From contig NC_083370.1 in assembly GCF_029542785.1 (NCBI RefSeq), positions 806,001-870,000 on the forward strand: DNA of 64,000 bases. The letters are read 5' to 3'. Of the stretch, positions 59,789 through 64,000 are shown piece by piece. Source of the DNA: Malassezia japonica (taxonomy: Eukaryota > Basidiomycota > Malasseziomycetes > Malasseziales > Malasseziaceae). Within the stretch, counting starts at the first letter, position 1, and every line of letters begins with the position of its first letter. The notes under the pieces were generated by a model that worked only from the letters and a program-made list of their open reading frames with translations, did no database searches and was not told where the DNA came from. Both the position numbers and the translations under genes were made by a program.

Positions 59789-60735
59789 CTAGGCCCAGCC
59801 CCGGACTTCGGCCTCGCAAACGTGCTCGAGGAAATGGCGGCTGACGCCAGTCGCGAGACTCGCATCCGCGCCAAACGCAGGAGCTGTGCCAGACAGCCCA
59901 GATGGATGTAGGTGAGGTAGACGCACAAACTCTTCGAGCGCCGCGCGTTTCTTGGCAAGCATCGCCGGGTCGTCACTCGCGTCACAAAGGCGCGGCACGA
60001 GCGCGGCAATCTCGGCGGTAGAAACCGCATACTGCTGTGCGAGCGAGCGGATAGCAAGGACTGTGTGAGCGTCGGAGCGTACCAAACTGGTCCATCGTCC
60101 ACGTCGCCCACATTGGGTCGACAAACGCCGCGCTCTCGCGCCCGCCGTCGGCCGTCTCGATCAAGAGATCTGTGCCCATGTCAGACAGCGCCGTGATGCG
60201 CGCTGCGTGTTTTTTCTGGTGAGAACGTAGACGTACAAGGCGCTCGACCATCTTGTGCAGCTGCACCGTGCTCTGCTCGAGGTTTTGTAGCAGGGGAATC
60301 AGGCTCGCACGCAGCTTTTCGTCGTCCATATCGGCGGGTGGCGCATCGCTGGATGCACTTTCCGGGCGCCGCAGGAGGCTGCATCAGCGTAGCGACGTAC
60401 CTTGCCATCTCCTCCCAGGTCTGCTTCGCGTCCGAGGCCCATTTAATCCCGTCCAGCGTGTGCACCTCCTCCCACTCGGTCGTCTCCCGGACAAAGTCGG
60501 CTAGCAGCGTGCGTAGCCGCCGGTGTTGCGTCTGCTCCGAGGTGCGGGGCAGCAGGAACGCGTCGTGGGGATCGCGCGGCTCCTCACGGCTCACGCGCGG
60601 CGAGCTCGTCCGCCCTGCCCATGGCTTAGGAGATGAGCTGCTACTTGCGACCGGTGACGTGGTATTCTCGGCAAATTTGGCAAACGGCGCATTCGCCGCC
60701 TTCTTGCTCGGCGTCCCTGGCGTGCGCTTCGGCAT
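59789..60735 (-). CDS. Unrecognised coiled-coil protein
   Basis: Three exons (60401-60735, 60083-60378, 59789-60060) with two 22-nt introns give 300 aa. The N-terminus is basic and Ser/Pro-rich (MPKRTPGTPSKKAANAPF). Then come two helical regions: RRLRTLLADFVRETTEWEEV and LIPLLQNLEQSTVQLHKMVE with RLVRLRSHQKKHAARI. The third exon is helical (AIRSLAQQYAVSTAEIAALV) and ends VCEAEVRGWA. Size, short coiled coils and fast evolution would fit a kinetochore or spindle subunit, but I could not match any family and do not assign one. The splice phases are internally consistent across all three exons, which supports the model. Divergent from the PEX8-like gene (59 bp). Confidence 0.65.
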
Positions 60736-60794
60736 GCTAGAAATGGCCAAATTTCGCCAACTCGCGCCTCCACTGCCACGTGCTTCCCCAGACC

Positions 60795-62966
60795 ATGCCC
60801 AAGTTCCGGCGGAGCGCGAAGCGGACGCCGACCGGGAGCGACGCGGCGTACCAGTCGCTGCGTCGGCTGCTCCTCTCGCCGTCTGCGAATGCGAACCAAC
60901 TCGAAGCGATGGACCGCAATGCGCTGTACGGCTCGATCGGACTCTACTTGTCGGCGATGGCGCTGCCGAACGTCACCGAATTCGCCCAGGTCCTGGTGAC
61001 CTCGCCGTCGCTCTGGACGCCACCTGCCCGGAAAGATGCTGCGCAGGTACTTGTGACGCGCGCTACATCCCTAGTGCAGGCGCTGCTCTTTGCCGTCGAC
61101 GAGCGCATCTCACTCATCACCGACAACGTCGGCCGCCATGCACCGCAGTCGGCGCCGGGCGAAATGAGCGCATGGGTGCGCGCGGTGCTCGACGGCATCC
61201 ACCAGGCACTCGAGGCGCATGGCTCTCGCTCTGCGACGCTTCTGCCAAAGCTCACGCTCCTCACAGGCCTATTGCGCGGCATCGAGAGTGCCCGCACCCA
61301 GCGCAAGAAGCAGAACGACAAGCAGCGCGCGCGCGCGCCCCCTTTCCACCTGCGCCGCCTCTCTGGTACACTGCAGTCAGAGTGGGCTGCGTCGTGTGCG
61401 CAGCTGCTCCAGGCCGTGAGCGAAGAAAAGACGTCGCGCGCCGTGCACGGCGCGCGGCTTGCGGCGCTCGCGATGGCCGCGCAGTGTGTCGATATCCTCC
61501 CCGAGGCGCAGATGCAACTTGTGGACGACAGTCTGTGGATCCAGTCTGCGTTCCCTGCGCTGCTCGACGTGTTTGGCTGTGCATCCAACACACACTCCCT
61601 GGATGGCCTGTTTGCCGACCTGGGCGAAAAAGACGGCCAGGTCGTCGTCGGCGAGCACGCGCGGTGCGTTGCGTGGACTTCAGCCGTGCAGGACCATCCC
61701 CTGTATAGCCTCGCAGGGCCCATTTCGCGGCTGCTGGCGAGCGCGCTGCAGCGCCAGAGCCTTGCGTTGAACCCTGCGCAGGTCGAGCAGATGCTTGGCG
61801 AGAGCGATATGCAGATCCTAGTCACGCTGCAGACCATCAGTGCCAAGCTCGACCACGCATGGTGCTCGAGCAAGCTCGCTGGTGTGGAAAAAGACGGCAT
61901 CGATCCCCTGAGCCACCCCCGCACGACGGCCGTCTGGCAGGTGTTCAAGACCTTCTTGTTCGCCGTGACGATGGTGCTGGATGCGGTGACGAACGCGGTT
62001 GTGGAGCGGTGCCCCTCGCCGAGCGAGACCTATGCGCCAGCGCGCAACGCCCCCAAGCTGAACGGCTGGGAGGCGATGGCGACGAGCAACACGCCTGCGC
62101 CCTACCTGCGTATCATGACCGATGTGGTGCACGTCTACCTTCCCCTCTACTTCATTACGTCGTCGTTCGGCCTGGACGGCTTTGAGTCCTACCGCAAGGT
62201 CTTTTACTCGGCGCTGGACGTGCTGAGCCGTGACCCCGAGGCGTGCACGCAGCTCACGGCGGCGCTGGCTGCGTCCGTACTAGGCAGCGACGCGCCTGGC
62301 GCCCAGTCGGCGCAGGCCGCGACCTTTGGCCAGCGCATCCACACGACCTACTTTTTGCTGGTCGCCGAGCAGCTGGTGAGCGAGGTGCCGAACGCCATGA
62401 TCGACCACCTGATCCTGCCCATGTGCCGCCCCTACCTGCAAGACACGAGCTTCCAGGACGCGTTCGAGTCGGCGCACTCGGTCATCCTGGCGCTGTACAC
62501 TGCTCAAAGCCCTTGCACGTTGGAGCTCGCTCCCTTTTATGTACACTTGCTGCTGCGCAGCTACCCCACGCACCTCAGCGAGACGCAGCTGACCACGGCG
62601 CTGGACACGGTCGTCGCCTCGCTGTCAGACCGCAGCGACTCGCTGGCGTGGTGGTGCGTGGAGCAGGTCGACCAGGACATCAGCCACGCGCGTCTCGGCG
62701 ACGCGCAAAACGACCGTGTCCGTGTGCTGACGCATGCGCTTGCGTCGCTCATTTCCCACGTGAATCTGGTCCTTTTGCGCTCGCTGCTGACCAAGGTCAG
62801 TGCGCAAATCCTGTTGCTCCCCCAAGGGAGCCAAGCGCGGAGCGAGCTGGTCGAGGCGACCTTTGAGGCGCTTGGCGACATGAATGCGTCCACGCGTGAA
62901 GAGGCGATGCGCTGGTGGCTCGACAAGAGCCCCACCTTTACGCTCGGCATGCCTGCCGATGCGTAA
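60795..62966 (+). CDS. Peroxin 8-like protein (tentative)
   Basis: A single exon of 723 aa, almost entirely alpha-helical. The early segment VTEFAQVLVTSPSLWTPPAR resembles the LLTS-x(4)-P-x-W region of fungal PEX8, and the later part has HTTYFLLVAEQLVSEVPNAM, DHLILPMCRPYLQD and FESAHSVILALYTAQ, which fit the same family as I remember it. PEX8 links docking and RING modules inside the peroxisome. No PTS1 is present at the C-terminus (GMPADA). Assignment is from recall of motifs and is moderate at best; other helical-repeat proteins are possible. The ATG at 60795 gives a basic N-terminus (MPKFRRSAKRTP). Confidence 0.5.
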   Translation: MPKFRRSAKRTPTGSDAAYQSLRRLLLSPSANANQLEAMDRNALYGSIGLYLSAMALPNVTEFAQVLVTSPSLWTPPARKDAAQVLVTRATSLVQALLFAVDERISLITDNVGRHAPQSAPGEMSAWVRAVLDGIHQALEAHGSRSATLLPKLTLLTGLLRGIESARTQRKKQNDKQRARAPPFHLRRLSGTLQSEWAASCAQLLQAVSEEKTSRAVHGARLAALAMAAQCVDILPEAQMQLVDDSLWIQSAFPALLDVFGCASNTHSLDGLFADLGEKDGQVVVGEHARCVAWTSAVQDHPLYSLAGPISRLLASALQRQSLALNPAQVEQMLGESDMQILVTLQTISAKLDHAWCSSKLAGVEKDGIDPLSHPRTTAVWQVFKTFLFAVTMVLDAVTNAVVERCPSPSETYAPARNAPKLNGWEAMATSNTPAPYLRIMTDVVHVYLPLYFITSSFGLDGFESYRKVFYSALDVLSRDPEACTQLTAALAASVLGSDAPGAQSAQAATFGQRIHTTYFLLVAEQLVSEVPNAMIDHLILPMCRPYLQDTSFQDAFESAHSVILALYTAQSPCTLELAPFYVHLLLRSYPTHLSETQLTTALDTVVASLSDRSDSLAWWCVEQVDQDISHARLGDAQNDRVRVLTHALASLISHVNLVLLRSLLTKVSAQILLLPQGSQARSELVEATFEALGDMNASTREEAMRWWLDKSPTFTLGMPADA

Positions 62967-62975
62967 GCAGGCACA

Positions 62976-63554
62976 CTACCATACTGGACGCTCACAGCGC
63001 GTTTCCTTGTGGCTGGGTAAGTAGGAGCATACATACATCAATCCGCAGCGGTTGCAACAGAATCGCTCGCCACACGACATGCAGCGCAGGTCGCCCCAGT
63101 AGCCACATACGCCACAGAGCGGACGTGCGGGGTATCTTCCGGCTGGGAGCACAAAGTCCGGCATGGACTGCAGCTGCCCCAAACTTGCGGCTTCTTCGAG
63201 TAAGGCGTTGGCGCCGCGCCGCGTGGCGAGCAAGCGACGAACGCTTGCACTGGTTCGATTCACCTGTCGATCTTGTGCAACGGGTGGGGCATTGGCATCT
63301 GACGCCGACTGCAGCAAGACATGTGAGATTGCCTGTTCAGTAGCGACCCCCGGTTCCTGTACTGCGGTCCGTTCCCTGGGGAAGCATGTTGCGCCCAATT
63401 CTAGGAGCCGCCGGTGACGTCGTTGCTGCGTGAGGATCGCACTTCGCTCTCGGCGCGCAGCTGATTCCGCTTCGGATACGGCGCGCGTCGGTTGCGTCCG
63501 CGCGCGTGCCCGAAGCGGCATAGCTCGACTTTGTGCCGCGGTCCTGCGCGCCAT
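62976..63554 (-). CDS. VPS71: HIT zinc-finger protein, SWR1 subunit VPS71/ZNHIT1
   Basis: Exons 63037-63554 and 62976-63012 (24-nt intron, GTATGT...CTTACCCAG) give 184 aa. The N-terminal half is basic and helical (ESAARRERSAILTQQRRHRR). The C-terminus is an HIT zinc finger: PLCGVCGYWGDLRCMSCGERF, then CCNRCGLIHKETRCERPVW after splicing, with paired Cys and a final His/Cys, matching ZNHIT1. The known role is in SWR1, which loads histone H2A.Z. The ATG at 63554 is chosen; the frame extends further upstream only from a GTG. The intron is 24 nt and contains no stop, so a retained form would simply add eight residues inside the finger. Confidence 0.88.
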   Translation of the reverse strand: MARRTAAQSRAMPLRARARTQPTRAVSEAESAARRERSAILTQQRRHRRLLELGATCFPRERTAVQEPGVATEQAISHVLLQSASDANAPPVAQDRQVNRTSASVRRLLATRRGANALLEEAASLGQLQSMPDFVLPAGRYPARPLCGVCGYWGDLRCMSCGERFCCNRCGLMYVCSYLPSHKETRCERPVW

Positions 63555-64000
63555 GGTGCCAAGCGTCAGCGCAGTGTCCTCCACTGGGGCGCGTGGAGGT
63601 GCAGCGAGGCGCAGAATTTCCACGTGATATATGGGCCAAGCGGACGCGCAGGAAATATCGTTTGCAGGTACGCGCGCAGCACATTCTCCGTGAACCGCCT
63701 GGAATTAGCCGCATCTCGTGCATTTGCATGCAGCTTCGGATGTGACACGATGGGTTGCTCATCCGATGTAGCGCATTCAGTGTGCGGACAGGGTCGTCTG
63801 GTGCTGGCCATGCGCACAGAGTGCATGGGCCAAGAACCAGATGGATGGACCTATTCGCGACGCCGTGCAGGCACTGTGCCCAGGCATTGGCGAAACCCTG
63901 ACGAGCTAGATTTCGTGCGGGCCTGCAACAGGCGCGTCAGGTGCTGGGATTAAAGATTGTGATGCATCACTAGCAGCCGATTTAGTGTCGCAAATACGCA
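63555..64000. other. Right-edge region without supported gene
   Basis: These 446 bp are upstream of VPS71 and run to the window end. Several short frames exist on both strands but none shows family similarity or the codon bias of the neighbours. A short inverted repeat (CGGATG...CATCCG) lies near 63735-63757. A gene starting beyond 64000 may use part of it as promoter. Confidence 0.5.

Noticed and set aside
63555..63623. VPS71 start upstream at 63623
   Set aside because: The codon there is GTG, not ATG; the first in-frame ATG is at 63554.

Overview
The window looks like nuclear DNA of a compact, G+C-rich basidiomycete yeast, most probably a Malassezia or close Ustilaginomycotina relative. 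The reasons are eukaryotic gene content (ISWI, importin beta, STT3, PEX6, SHO1, COG7), strong G/C preference at third codon positions, very short intergenic gaps, and tiny introns of the form GTACGT...CTNAC-N-CAG. The species is not resolved. No prophage, insertion sequence, CRISPR array or rRNA gene was seen.

I annotate 39 protein-coding genes with reasonable support, one doubtful small ORF, and one intron-containing tRNA gene. Layout: 1-5.6 kb: 5' part of a mitochondrial PPR protein, a golgin-like protein with a huge DPF/DLF repeat region, and a Rac GTPase. 5.6-13 kb: an unrecognised protein with a long leader, RPL35, Sec61 gamma, mitochondrial ribosomal mL49, a cytochrome b561 protein, COX4 and the osmosensor SHO1. 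13-24 kb: a GCFC/NTR2-type splicing factor, UTP25, LSG1, a GH85 endoglycosidase, the rRNA m5C methyltransferase RCM1 and a YDJ1-type DnaJ. 24-31 kb: ARG4, calnexin, KEX2, DSC3. 31-42.4 kb: a MIC12-like protein, ISWI, KAP95, DAHP synthase, COG7, malate dehydrogenase. 42.6-50.4 kb: PEX6, STT3, an FMP30/NAPE-PLD-like hydrolase and a tRNA. 50.4-64 kb: an orphan membrane protein, a DUF3405 protein, a second mitochondrial helical-repeat protein, a PDI-family protein, farnesyltransferase beta (RAM1), a coiled-coil protein, a PEX8-like protein and VPS71/ZNHIT1.

The genes are housekeeping and form no single pathway cluster. Themes recur: secretory pathway (Sec61 gamma, STT3, calnexin, PDI-like protein, KEX2, COG7, DSC3, golgin-like protein), ribosome biogenesis (UTP25, LSG1, RCM1, RPL35), mitochondria, and peroxisomes (PEX6, PEX8-like). 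RAM1 lies in the same window as a probable farnesylated substrate (DnaJ ending CAQQ).

The most unusual signals are architectural. I reconstructed 33 spliceosomal introns by reading frame and protein homology. Twenty are exactly 22 nt long, with the branch-site motif fused to the 3' splice site. Three convergent gene pairs have stop codons that abut with no base between them, and several tandem genes are separated by only 33-70 bp. The golgin-like protein, which ends in a CxxC plus hydrophobic tail resembling a GRASP-binding tail, is the most interesting single gene.
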